Source of the DNA: Phialocephala subalpina
Lineage: Eukaryota > Ascomycota > Leotiomycetes > Helotiales > Mollisiaceae
DNA length: 64,000 nt
Reading direction: 5' to 3'
Assembly (NCBI GenBank): GCA_900073065.1
Contig: FJOG01000014.1
Coordinates: 422,803 to 486,802 of the forward strand
Shown here: positions 1 to 9,881 of the stretch, piece after piece
Layout of the letters: each line of letters begins with the position of its first letter
How positions within the stretch are numbered: the stretch's first letter is position 1
Made by a program: the position numbers and the translations under genes
Notes under the pieces: model-generated
Told to the model about the DNA's origin: nothing
The model's input: the letters and a program-made list of their open reading frames with translations, nothing else
Databases searched by the model: none

Positions 1-153
1 AGAACATGTAGCACTAGCCACTTCAAAACAATGATCCATATATACCCATTTCCCATCCAGGATTAAACAGACATCGCTCGGTGCTTCCACCACACCAAAA
101 ATGTGGAAATAAATGTCCCGGAGCCTTCACTTACGAACTAACTTTTTGTATAT

Positions 154-384
154 CTACCTTCCAGTCTCAACCTCCGAGCTCGCACCCCCATGCCCTGCCA
201 CATGGCCAGCCGCCAGCTCTGACCTAGAGAACAACATCTCACCCCTCACCTCCCCAGCTGGCAACTCACTCATAGGTCTCATTCCCGTCGTCACAGCCGG
301 TAGTTCTTTAGCTCCACCTCCTCTAACACCTCCCCCGCCTCCTCGCAGGCCGGGCATGGCTTCAACTTCGGGACCTCCTACCAT
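154..384 (-). other. Out-of-frame cytoplasmic tail of the upstream membrane protein
   Basis: Immediately after the stop of the Mid2-like protein, another frame reads PEVEAMPGLRGG, KELPAVTTG, MSELPAGEVRGEM and SELAAGHVAG to a stop at 154. The Glu-Leu-Pro and Ser-Glu-Leu-Pro-Ala blocks are typical of cytoplasmic tails in this protein class. There is no room for an intron between the frames. Loss of two bases (or gain of one) in the A-rich stretch encoding KENN would join them. It is either a true frameshift or a sequencing error. Confidence 0.4.
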
Positions 385-1535
385 ATCTGGATATGATTGT
401 TTTCTTTTCGTCTTCGGAAAAGGAAGATCAGGATGGCGAGGGCGAGAAGGACTGCGAGGCCAGCGCTAACTCCGATGCCGATTTTTCCGCCAGTGGAGAG
501 ACCACTGGACGGAGAGGAGGTTGAGGTGGGTGGCGGGTTTGAGGTGCTTGTCGAGGTTGAGGAAGTTGGTGTTCCGGAGGGTGAGGTGGAAGACTTGAGT
601 GATGAAGAAGAGTCAGAAATGGAACTCGAGAATCGAGAAGATGTTGGTGAGGAAGACGATGATGGTGCAGATTTAGTCCCCGAAGGAGTCACCGGTACTG
701 TCTCCGTCGACACCGAAACAAGCACGGTCGTCGTAGTCGAGGGAGGGGCAGATGAAGCGGGAGGAAGACTCACTGTCTCCGTCTTTACCGTAGTGAGGAT
801 ATTCGACGTAGTCGAAGCTTGCCCCGTACTTGTTGTGGTAGCCTTTGCACTTGTTGGCGTCGTCGTAGCAAAATCCGCACTCCTCCACCGAATCCAAACA
901 GCCCCCGCCGGTATCGTATTGCCACTAAACGTGAAAGTCATCGTCCCTCCATCAGCTGCTCCATCACCTGTATACGGTACGGTGGTCACCGTCGCAGCCC
1001 CCAACATCATCGTACAATACGTAGAATAATACCCCCATGCCCCATCCACCGCCGGTGTAGTCTGCGGACCAAACCCAGGCATACAACAAAACGCCGTCGT
1101 TTCTGCCGTCGTTCCCGACCCAGAACTCCCTGCGATATTCGAATTCCATCCGCTAGGACAGATGCCCGGAGAAAAGTAGACATGTTCATCGTGGTAGCCG
1201 TAAGCTCCGAATGTCGTTGCGATGGCAGCGCTTCCGAGTGGGTAGAGGGAGGGGAAACAGCTGTTTGCGATGGAGGAGAAGTACCGGGGGTAGACTAGAA
1301 CGAATTAGTATGGGTATAGTATTCTCTTCCGAAAGTAGAGGCTGGAAGGATAGAATCCGTTCGGGAGCCTTTCCACAGCAAAATTGAGATGGCGTGATAC
1401 AAGAAAGGGGAGGTTACTGTAAGGTGCTGCTGTCGAGGCTGCGGTGTCGGTGGAGACGGTTATACTGTTGCAGGCTCCCGGGGCAGTGAACGTTGTCGTT
1501 AACGGACCGAGCCGTAGATCTGCGGGGGTGGTCAT
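378..1535 (-). CDS. Ser/Thr-rich single-pass membrane protein, Mid2/Wsc-like
   Basis: Two exons: 1418-1535 and 294-1294 side 378-1294, joined over a 123-nt intron (donor GTAACC, acceptor CTAG), giving 344 residues. The N-terminus (LGPLTTTFTAPGAC) and the Cys-containing ectodomain with FSPGICPSGW and a CC pair match the fungal family of LGPLTT-type surface proteins. This is followed by a long Ser/Thr/Pro-rich stalk that is probably O-mannosylated, one membrane segment (IGIGVSAGLAVLLALAILIF) and a basic RRRK stop-transfer. The layout is that of plasma-membrane stress sensors or mucin-like surface proteins; the exact role is unknown. The reading frame stops soon after RRRKENN. A tail-like sequence continues in another frame (154-384), so the cytoplasmic tail may be cut by a small indel. 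No cleavable signal peptide is seen, which is usual in this family. Confidence 0.75.
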
Positions 1536-1586
1536 TTTGAAGATTAATTGTGCTGAAACGAGTGGCGGCCTAACATGGGAAGGAAA

Positions 1587-3250
1587 CTAGAGATAGGAGG
1601 AGCAAAGAGAGACTGGGGTTGAGGAAGCTCTTAAAGAAAATCGTATGTCTTCAACGAGGCTCTCGGGCGCACTCGAGATGCGGCCTGAGACATCATCACA
1701 AGCGCTTGTCGTGGTCGAAATCAAGGTCTCGTCGTAGTGCGAGTATGCTGTTGGACAATGAAAGCCATAGCAGATATTGCACTGGAAAGGGCATAACGGG
1801 AGATCTAAGCCCCCGAACTTATCGAGTCGTGAGGCTGTGAAGTTTTTCAGATACAAGAACATTGGACAATCGCTAAGTCAACAATGGTGTCATTGGCGAA
1901 GGCGTCCCGTCTTTGGACGCCACGAATGTAAATATAGATCCACCTCCGCACGAGGCTGGATCACAGAAACACCATTCATTCGACGTCGAAGCGGCCCATT
2001 AGGACGAAGCATCTCAAGGTACTGTCTCAGTAGAAAACATGGCGTACTGTAATTCGAGAAAGCGCAAAAGTGGTTTCATGTTGACAAAGAAATAAGTGAG
2101 GGATGGTGTTAAATTGTCTGAGAGCATGAGCCCACTGATCTCGGACTTTCGGGAGAAACAGACGCGCACAAGATTGTCCATTGTGATCTTTCGGAGACAA
2201 GAGAACTTGGCCTAAGAGGGTTTGATGTTGTTTTAGGTGCGACAGATGAAGAGGCTTTGTGTCGAAATTGTCGTCCTCGGGCAAAATTTCTCGAGACTGG
2301 ACAGAGTGATATGGAAGTGCTCAATATGTAAGCATCGGACATGGAAACCATGAGGAGAAAATCGCATTCCACCCAACAGCCCCTTCTCTCTGTCTCTGGT
2401 AGACAATTAACACCTCCTTCTTTTATCTTGCAGCCTCCATCCTCGATGAGCACCCAATATCAATCTGTGCTGGCACAGATGATGATGCCAGGGTATATCT
2501 CCCAAACAGCCCGAGACCATTCATCAGGGTCACTGGGCAGGAGTAGATGGCTACCCACTCCATCGCCATCTGAAAAATGGTGTCTTTGGGCATCCCGTCG
2601 CACTGATCGAGGTCAAGCGATGTCTTGTATTCGATACAGTTCAAGTGTATTTTGTCATTGTAAGCACGCAAAAAAGAAACATCAACACCGCAGCTGACCC
2701 GAACAGATGTCAAGTAAGTTTCCAGGTGTTAGCAGGTCCGTAGCATCATCTGATACATACTCTGTCGATGACAAATATCTCGAACGCTGGATTTGGCTTC
2801 AATGGGAAGATCCCCCAAAGCCGAAGACCAAAAGTACTCGCTTCCATGTTCCTTGAGTCTACACTGTAACTTTTGGTACAGAAACCAACGTCAAGTTGCA
2901 GATGTTCTCTGATGCCACCCCGATGATGAGACCGGAAGCACTCAGTAAGTTACTACAGGAGGTAGGTTGGGAAGGACAGCAGTCCATCACTGATCTCGTA
3001 GAACCGCCTCAGATGAATCGTTCCGAGTACCCACCTCTCGGCTTGGAAGCTCCTTCCTCGAGATGTGACCCATCTCCGTCTGCTGATGGTAGGACGATAG
3101 CTCTCGGGCGCCAAGCGAAGAATATGATATGAACTAGGCAGCTGGAAATAGTCTGCAATGGTAGCCCATCTTATGCTAGTAGTCACATAGATATAATAAT
3201 TGAAAACATACTTCTCTGAAAGAGGAACGCTCAAATATGCCACAAATATT
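1587..3250 (-). pseudogene. Decayed protein-coding region, family not recognised
   Basis: No open frame covers this stretch, but short protein-like pieces follow one another on the minus strand in changing frames. Examples are LLLPSDPDEWSRAVWEIYPG (about 2480-2560), LEMLRPNGPLRRRMNG and RAEVDLYLHSWRPKTGRLRQ (about 1895-2020), and the Cys-rich LCPFQCNICYGFHC (about 1770-1815). Splice-like signals occur between some pieces, but no model reads through without stops. The pieces look like a gene broken by several indels and stops, not random sequence. I cannot name the family. Confidence 0.35.
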
Positions 3251-3263
3251 TCAAAACATTGGA

Positions 3264-3763
3264 TGCTATCCAAGTTCAAACAAAGAATAAAGCACAACTC
3301 CAACTTCTAAACCAAACCATCCAACAACCAAGTTGTATAAGCTCGTGAAGTACCAGAACAGACAAAAGGGTAAAAAAAAAAAGCAATGCAAGAAACCCGC
3401 GCTTCGAAATTGCAAGGAATACTAGTCACCCTCCTCCAATTCCGCATGTTTACTCCTCATATGCCTCTTCCAATTCTCCTTCCTCTTAAATCCCTTCGCC
3501 TGCCTACCAATCCTGCTATCCAAGTTCAAACAAAGAATAAAGCACAACTCCAACTTCTAAACCAAACCATCCAACAACCAAGTTGTATAAGCTCGTGAAG
3601 TACCAGAACAGACAAAAGGGTAAAAAAAAAAAGCAATGCAAGAAACCCGCGCTTCGAAATTGCAAGGAATACTAGTCACCCTCCTCCAATTCCGCATGTT
3701 TACTCCTCATATGCCTCTTCCAATTCTCCTTCCTCTTAAATCCCTTCGCCTGCCTACCAATCC
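3264..3763. repeat. Perfect 250-bp tandem duplication (3264-3513 and 3514-3763)
   Basis: The 250 bases beginning TGCTATCCAAGTTC are repeated head to tail without a difference that I can see, including the run of ten A. The duplicated piece carries the last exon of the C2H2-type regulator, so its terminal finger half and stop codon appear twice. Two other loci in this window have duplications of the same length. Confidence 0.95.
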
Positions 3764-4436
3764 AGCATGGTATTGAAGGGGGTGTGCGTGTGTAGGCAGA
3801 GGAGCTGGAGGCATTGGATGAGCTGGCTGGAGTGCCTGGACTTTTTGGAGATCCAGAGTCTGAAGCAGGTGGTGGGACTTGTGAAGCTGCCATCTCGTAC
3901 GATGGAGTTGTCTCGCCCTGGAGGCTCGGGATTGGAGAGTGTGTTGCACTTGAAGAGACAGACATCGTAGCGGATGAATTATGGGTAGCGAATAACTGTC
4001 CGTTGGGGTCGAGAGGTATTCCCGAGCCAGAGAACAGCGACTGGGAAGCGGAAAGAAACGAATCCATGATGCTATCAACTTTCATCATTTCAAAGTCGAT
4101 GTCGAAGATATGACTTGAATCCGTCGAAAAAGAAACGTCGTAATCGTGCAAAAATGGCAGTTGTAGAGATTCATTGTAGGCGTGTGAGTGAAGCTCCTCC
4201 CGATGGGGAGCTTCTCGGAGAGGAGGTGAACAGTAGCGATGATGCTGTTCGGAAGACGGCCAAGAGGTTGAGGAGAGGTCGGCCTGTGTGGGGTTTTCGG
4301 GAAACAATTCATCCAACTCTTGCGAAGGTTCCTCCAGACAAGGAAACAATCCATCAAAATCCGTAATAAAAGGAAAAGTGTTTCCCGGATCCATAGGCCG
4401 GGCATCTCCCGCGAGATTTAGATGGCGCGAGCCCAT
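3672..4436 (-). CDS. C2H2-type zinc-finger transcription regulator, disrupted model
   Basis: The frame encodes 254 residues: an acidic, Ser/Pro/Thr-rich activator-like body, then GFKRKENWKRHMRSKH, the second half of a C2H2 finger as found in fungal regulators, and a stop a few residues later. The Cys pair that should precede GFKRK is missing, and the break falls exactly at the edge of the 250-bp duplication (3763/3764), so sequence has probably been lost there. Upstream (4437-4736), MASIDGQGINVSNFP and SSSAGYDPTYTHNYDTERPL read like the true N-terminus, but in different frames with stops between them. The real start is therefore uncertain. Predicted nuclear DNA-binding protein; target unknown. 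Confidence 0.5.
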   Translation of the reverse strand: MGSRHLNLAGDARPMDPGNTFPFITDFDGLFPCLEEPSQELDELFPENPTQADLSSTSWPSSEQHHRYCSPPLREAPHREELHSHAYNESLQLPFLHDYDVSFSTDSSHIFDIDFEMMKVDSIMDSFLSASQSLFSGSGIPLDPNGQLFATHNSSATMSVSSSATHSPIPSLQGETTPSYEMAASQVPPPASDSGSPKSPGTPASSSNASSSSAYTRTPPSIPCWIGRQAKGFKRKENWKRHMRSKHAELEEGD

Positions 4437-5202
4437 CCTTTAGTATCATCCAGGGGCTTTTTCGAGAAGGGGTGATCGAAGAACCCCAGGAGAAAATCCA
4501 TAGCCGGCGAGCGCCATGAAGCTATACACGACCTAGAGGCCTCTCTGTGTCGTAATTGTGAGTATAAGTCGGATCGTATCCGGCTGATGATGAATTCGGG
4601 AATGAGCTGGATGGAAATCCGGCTCAGAAGCGTTGATGATGGTTTGGGATGAGGGCGATAGAAACTGCGTTGCAGATTGGAAAAATCTGAGAGGGAAATT
4701 GCTGACATTTATGCCTTGCCCATCAATTGAGGCCAACGAGGCTTGGGGTTGTGGCTTCAGGAACGAAGCACCAGAGGCATCGCTTGAAAACCCATGTCGT
4801 AGGCCTCAGTCTGTCAGCTACTGAGGCCACACATCCGAAAATGGTACAGTAAAACGAACCTCTTCAGGCTCTCTTTATGTGGACCAAGAATCTCTCCCCA
4901 ATTGATCGTGCTCGTCTGTGTTAGAGTTGATTGGCTTCGTAGCAGGAAAGAGCCGGGCGTTTTTACAATGCTTGGGCAAGGCCATTGGCAGCGGTCTCAA
5001 TGTTCCAGCCTCCCCTAGACTTTCTCAGCACACTTTATCTGAGCAAGGACGATCGTTGACCTAAATTATGACGCGGTACTACGTGGAATATCTCAGCCTG
5101 GGCTAGCATCCTCGATTGTCTTGTCAAGGCTGGGAGATGGAAAATCGCTGGTTATCGGCACCTAACAGATAATGGAGGAAGCAGACAAGCGGATGGAATG
5201 GA

Positions 5203-6663
5203 TCAAAACACTTCTTTCCAATGCTCTTGAAGCCTCTCACACATCTTCTCCCTCCCCTTCCACTCTCCCAGAATGCCTTCCAGCTCGCACCCAGTCTCAA
5301 CCAGCAACTCCCAGACCTCTTTCTCCAGATCAACACCAAACACCATGTTTTGTTCCGCTTGAGACCCCCATAACCTCAATCGCATCTTATCCTTTATGTT
5401 GAACAAATCTCCTTCATCGACAAGATGTCCCGCGTTCATCTTCGGCGTGTTCGCGTGTACGAACGCTGGCCTTACCACGGCTTCATTGCCGTGCTGGTGA
5501 AATTGAGACGAAAGGAGGTCGTCTGAAGGGTGGTGTTGTATCATCCCGCTGCCCTTGAATTCGTGCCCATTGTTTCGACCAACTGAAGTGACTCCCGTCT
5601 TGACTCGATAGTAGGGCTCTTCCAGCACCACCGCAGCTGCCATAAACGTCTCTTTATCCCCCTGCCCGAGCACCCCCTGACTCAACAGCGGATAATAGTA
5701 ATCCGGTCCAAAGATATTGTAATATATAGCCAGCAGAAGCGTCTTGATATGCATATTCTTGTTCAACAGAATCTGACCAGCTTCACTCGAGCTCTTCGGT
5801 AGATTTGTAGGAAACGAAGGAAGACCGGCGATGGTATAGAAGAGTGGAGATTCGGTAGCGATCCAGAAATCGGGCCAAATAACAAGGCCATTAGAGGTAT
5901 ATGGTTCGGTGGAGAATAGGTCTGTGGAAGGATTGGCCAACGGTATGCTGTCGCTATCCAAATACAGTATTTCAGCAAAGGATGAGAACAACATGGCAAG
6001 AGATTTAAGCTGATAATGCGTCACCTCAAATCTGTGCGCCCCATTCCCATCTTTCAAGAAGTCCGAGAGAACTAGACATTTCGCGCCGTATTTTGGTAGG
6101 TACTCTTCGCAGAGAGTTGGCTCGTACTCGCTGGTGTCTGCCACGAAGATCTCGACTGGGAGCGTACAGCCAATTCTTCGTAGCATGTGCAGAGAGACGA
6201 TCGCAGGCCCGAAGTATTCTCCTCCTCCCACAGTCACAATTCCAGTCCCATTGTATACATCCCCCACTTCAATGTCCTCCGATTGTAGAGTTTCGAGGAA
6301 AGCCGCGTGCGACGAACGGAGGGACTCAATGTCGGATTCGGAATTCGACACGCGATTGTGAGGAGGCTTTCGAGGCTCGTTGTCATTGGAAGGCGTGCTA
6401 ACAATATGCGCATTGCTGCTCAAGTGTATACGCTGTGTTCGTGGACGGTTCTTGTAGATGATGTTACTCCAATGTTCCCAGAGCGATTGAACACTGTCGT
6501 AGGAGCCATCTGTCTCCGATATCTCCCCATATTCGTAGTTGCTATCGATTCCATTGAAAGAAGGAAAATCTGCGAGACTGGTTGGAAGTCTGTCGGCGAT
6601 GTAGAGGTAGAAAAGGAGGAATGTCGAGAGAGTGAGACACAGGGCCCGGAACTGGTATCGCAT
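5203..6663 (-). CDS. Alpha-1,2-mannosyltransferase of the MNN2/MNN5 type (GT71)
   Basis: Single exon, 486 residues. It is a type II Golgi protein: a short cytoplasmic start, a signal anchor at about residues 5-23 and a lumenal stem. The catalytic domain opens with GIVTVGGGEYFGPAIVSLHMLR (about 141), followed by LPVEIFVAD, CLVLSD and the metal-binding DxD motif in EILYLDSDSIPL (DSD at 236-238). These blocks are characteristic of GT71 enzymes that add alpha-1,2-mannose branches to N-glycan outer chains using GDP-mannose. Length and domain order fit the family. The start is the first Met of the frame, directly before the membrane anchor. Nothing looks broken. Whether it acts like Mnn2 or Mnn5 cannot be decided from sequence alone. 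Confidence 0.85.
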   Translation of the reverse strand: MRYQFRALCLTLSTFLLFYLYIADRLPTSLADFPSFNGIDSNYEYGEISETDGSYDSVQSLWEHWSNIIYKNRPRTQRIHLSSNAHIVSTPSNDNEPRKPPHNRVSNSESDIESLRSSHAAFLETLQSEDIEVGDVYNGTGIVTVGGGEYFGPAIVSLHMLRRIGCTLPVEIFVADTSEYEPTLCEEYLPKYGAKCLVLSDFLKDGNGAHRFEVTHYQLKSLAMLFSSFAEILYLDSDSIPLANPSTDLFSTEPYTSNGLVIWPDFWIATESPLFYTIAGLPSFPTNLPKSSSEAGQILLNKNMHIKTLLLAIYYNIFGPDYYYPLLSQGVLGQGDKETFMAAAVVLEEPYYRVKTGVTSVGRNNGHEFKGSGMIQHHPSDDLLSSQFHQHGNEAVVRPAFVHANTPKMNAGHLVDEGDLFNIKDKMRLRLWGSQAEQNMVFGVDLEKEVWELLVETGCELEGILGEWKGREKMCERLQEHWKEVF

Positions 6664-6957
6664 CGCAAGCGAACGCCAAGGCTATGGCTGAGACGTCCTC
6701 CTGTTCTTTTGCATCATTCAGGAGCTCCCAATTGACGATTCTTTGCGCAATGGCAGAGTGCGCTGTCGTTGTTGAGGATAAAAGAAAGAGGGGACGAGGG
6801 GAAGTTCGTCTGATCTTCAACTGAGCAACAGTGAAAGTTGGCGCTTAGGTAAGTGATGCTACGCGGAGAATACGAGGACACCACGCGTCGAAGTCCACCC
6901 CGTTTGTTTATTTATATCCTCTATACAAATACCAACTAAACCCCAGATACCTGCAAA

Positions 6958-7573
6958 ATGGCACAAGAACCATCCTCAATGAGTCGCGACGAAATCGTCA
7001 AGACCATCTCAGACTTCTACACCTTCCTCACCACATATCCTTTCCTCCCAGTCACTGCCATCAGGACCCCACCATCCGAAGGCTGGCCCAAAGAATATCA
7101 CCAAATTTGGCGCAAGATGGGTAAGACCGAAGCCGTCGTGAATCTCCTCGCTCACTTACCGTTCATCGATAATGAGAATTGACTGCGGTTCCACGATAGC
7201 CAATCAATTATACCAATCCCCTGAGCTTGAGGCGAATCGATGGCAATTATGCGAGCAAGAAGTACCTCTTCGAACCTGTGGGAGAGGGACTGGAACTTCC
7301 AGATCATGTGTTCTCTTTGACAGATGGGAAGCTCTATGGAATTTGGCTGGTATGTGGTTTCGTCTCCCGCGGTGCTTGGGTGGGCCTTTGTTAACATCTC
7401 TAAAGGCACACTCACTCAATTTTCAATCCTCAATGGCCCTCAACCACAGGAGCCAGCTGGCTCAATCTGGCGCCTGTATCCCACCAAACCCCATCCCCGA
7501 GTTCTTCGCAGCCTTCAAAGGCAAGATGTCGGGAGCATCGTTGGAGTCGTCCAGGACTTATATCAAGGTCTAA
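6958..7573 (+). pseudogene. Frame-broken conserved small fungal protein (unknown function)
   Basis: The start MSRDEIVKTISDFYTFLTTY, then EGWPKEYHQIWRKMGKTEAV and LLAHLPFID, resembles a common small fungal family of unknown function (possibly SMI1/KNR4-like). After FIDNEN there is an in-frame TGA. The continuation LRFHDSQSI stays in frame, then INYTNPLSLRRIDGNY through GKLYGIWL lies one frame away. A GTATGT intron follows, then GTLTQFSILNG and finally IPEFFAAFKGKMSGASLES in yet another frame. One nonsense codon and at least two frame changes within about 600 bp indicate a pseudogene, unless the base calls are poor here. Promoter and 5' leader look normal. Confidence 0.55.
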
Positions 7574-7579
7574 GCGGAA

Positions 7580-8460
7580 AGCCAAGTGAGGTGGTAGGGG
7601 GTGGTCAGCGAGTCACAGGAACAGATTCAAGTGGATTTCATTGATTGCATTGCATTGCTCTCAACATTCCAAATCAAGAATAAAACTTTGCTGATTATGA
7701 TCATCATAGTACAGTCAAGTGACAGTGCTCATCTGCTAACAACCTTGTCAAGCAATTCGCGAAGTTCTTTCTGCAAACGTTGTTTCGACTTTGAAGACGA
7801 CGGCATGTCTGTTATCTGCGGGATCACAACACCAGTGACTCGGGAATCATCAGTATCTGTAATAGTTATGCTGAAGCATCTTTTGGATCGTACTGCTCTT
7901 ACTGCTCTCTTTTCGCAAGTTCTGAGGGCATCGCGCTTACCAATTGGTACGCTTAGAACGCGATTCTACAGATGGTGCCAAAAGTGGTACGGAAATTTTG
8001 CGAGCTACTGTTACTGTATCGGAGTTCGCTAGATGCTTTTGAGCCGCTGCCACATTGCTATCGATTTATTTCCGCACTTTTTGAGCTTAGACATTTTTCC
8101 GTACCTATGTTATCGTCGACCAGGGGAGTCGAGGATCGGGGTGACACGTGACACCCATCAAATTTTCCATCTCTCCTTCGATCAGTGAGTACATCACAAG
8201 TACCTCTCGCCTCCCCAACGTGTCACTAGTATCAAGCTTCAACAGTGTGGTGGGCGTCCCCTGATATGTTTTATTGATATGAGTAGCAAGTACCGCAGAA
8301 CCAAAAGCTCAAATCCATCAACTTCTCACGCAAAGAAAACTACGTCCCACGCAAGTTCCGACGAAAAGCTTAAGGAGAGTACTGCATATCACTTTAGCCT
8401 AGTAAACTGTGATCAGAAGAATGAGACTTACCCATGGCGACGTTCCATTGATCATGGCAG
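7580..8460. other. Intergenic, no gene recognised
   Basis: A 143-residue open frame (7601-8032, plus) has no recognisable domain and a composition unlike its neighbours. The only note is GTGACACGTGAC at 8141-8152, an E-box-like word that recurs at 9870-9881 on the far side of the peptide-precursor locus. Confidence 0.4.
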
Positions 8461-8464
8461 TTGT

Positions 8465-8766
8465 TTACTCGTCTCGCTTTGCTTTACTCGGCCCTGGCCA
8501 CGCTCCATATAAGACGGCGGATATATCGTCGACAGTCACATCTTCGCGCTTGATATCCTCGCGTTTCGCCTTGCTGGGTCCTGGCCATGCTCCGTAAAGG
8601 ACAGCAGAGATATCATCAACAGTCATTTCCTCCCTTTTCTTGGGAGCATCGGATCCATGCGCTGTGTTTTGGTTAAACCTGTACTCTAAGTAAGGGGCAT
8701 GTACTGACGGGAAGGCATGGCGATGACCATTGTGGCCAAGGCCAGGATTGCAGCAGTAATCTTCAT
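8465..8766 (-). CDS. Secreted Kex2-processed repeat peptide precursor (RiPP/pheromone-like)
   Basis: Two exons (8709-8766 and 8465-8661) flank a 47-nt intron (GTCAGT donor, CAG acceptor) and encode 84 residues. A signal peptide (MKITAAILALATMVIA) is followed by a short linker and two repeats at 33-53 and 62-82. Each reads through DISAVLYGAWPGPSKAKR and they are identical in protein. Lys-Arg dibasic sites, the cleavage signal of Kex2-type proteases, lie at 28-29, 52-53, 57-58 and 81-82, so the product would be cut into two identical Cys-free peptides. Acidic pairs (EE, ED, DE) follow each site. The DNA of the repeats differs at 15 of 21 codons, all synonymous, so the peptide itself is under selection. 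The layout is that of fungal alpha-type pheromones, dikaritin-type RiPPs (ustiloxin, phomopsin) and other kexin-processed proteins. The core matches none that I know. Tyr and Trp in YGAWPGP would be candidate modification sites. Confidence 0.75.
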
Positions 8767-9221
8767 GGTGAGAGGCTCGATTGGCCAACAAGGCTAGAGT
8801 GTGTGTATGAAGCTGGAAATCCAGTGCGGAGACAATGTACTGGTGGTTATCACGAATTCAGAACCGCCATCTCTCCATATAAGAGTGTCAAGGAGGAACA
8901 CTTTCCAACTCTGGCGATAATTTTGATTACCCTCACTACCTACGTCTTTCGACATTTTCCGAGTCATGACAAGCAAGCTTGGTAGCTTCTCTCAGCTGGA
9001 GTAGATGACTGTCGATCTCCGTTTGGAGGACGTCAGCAAGTATGGCCTAAAGAGGTACAATGAAGGATGACATTGCTTGTGACATCTTCTAAGCCTCTGG
9101 CGTCAATGCCCCTCGAAATTGCTAACGTCTTGGATTCCTAGACTTGCCAATTCGAAACGTAGCTGACATTTGACTTTGAGTCCACGACGCACAGCCGGTA
9201 CAGCCTATTGGAAATTGTAAA

Positions 9222-9873
9222 GTGATAGATTTAAGAGATACCAGCGACCGCAAACTGCGATTCCAAGATGTAAACAGGTCTTCGGAGGAATTACCAATGG
9301 CTACGGAGAAACACAACCTTCTCTATGACGAGGACGATGGTGAGGTTTCAGCCATTTTGAAGCCTTCTCCCTCGAAACTCTCCACACACTTATTATCATC
9401 ATATATACTCAACTTCCTGCTTTTCATTCTGGCCATCATTCTTGGAGCAAAGTTGATGGCCAAGCATGACGAAGATCCATCGTCATTGGTGTGATGTAAG
9501 TTTCGATTGAAATCTCCTTGAATGCTTCAACGCTGACGTCGGAGAAGCACCAGGAAAGCAAGAAGCTGAATTGTGTGGAATTATTGATTGTAAAAATTGG
9601 AAGCTGCCGAAGGTTGGACGGGGGATTCGTGTTAGGCCGGTGGAAGGGAGTGCGACGTTTTGGGTGGATTTGCATGGCAATGGGAGTTTGATTAAAGAGG
9701 TAGTGCATTCTGGCGAGCGGTTGACGGCAGGTGTGAAGTATGGGTTGAACATATGGTCTTGGACGATCCCACAAGTTCAAGTTAAGGTGATTGTAATGGT
9801 TGTAGACGCAGATGGGCCGGTTGTGGGAAGTGAGAAAGAACAGAAAGTACCATCAACAGTTCCGGGAAGGTGA
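9222..9873 (+). pseudogene. Truncated membrane-anchored 2OG-Fe(II) oxygenase (prolyl-4-hydroxylase-like)
   Basis: The first part (Met at 9297 preferred over 9222) encodes MATEKHNLLYDEDDGEVSA, then one membrane segment YILNFLLFILAIILGAKLMA, and stops at 9494. About 60 nt later another frame reads GRGIRVRPVEGSATFWVDL, VVHSGERLTAGVKYGLNIWSW. This matches the C-terminal end of fungal prolyl-4-hydroxylase-like enzymes: the last Fe ligand His and the 2-oxoglutarate-binding Lys are present. The central part with the HxD iron ligands is missing, so the gene appears to have lost its middle and to be inactive. The acidic N-terminus plus one anchor would also fit a UstYa (DUF3328) start, the oxidase class of dikaritin RiPP clusters; I rate that as less likely. 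Transcribed divergently from the peptide precursor, about 450-530 bp away. Confidence 0.45.
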
Positions 9874-9881
9874 CACGTGAC

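Noticed and set aside
397..1029. 210-codon open frame on the plus strand
   Set aside because: It is the antisense of the Ser/Thr-rich stalk of the Mid2-like gene. Biased codon use there leaves the opposite strand open. Its Glu/Val-rich product has no domain.
7601..8032. 143-codon frame downstream of the broken small gene
   Set aside because: No similarity to any family I know, irregular composition and no leader-like sequence before the ATG.
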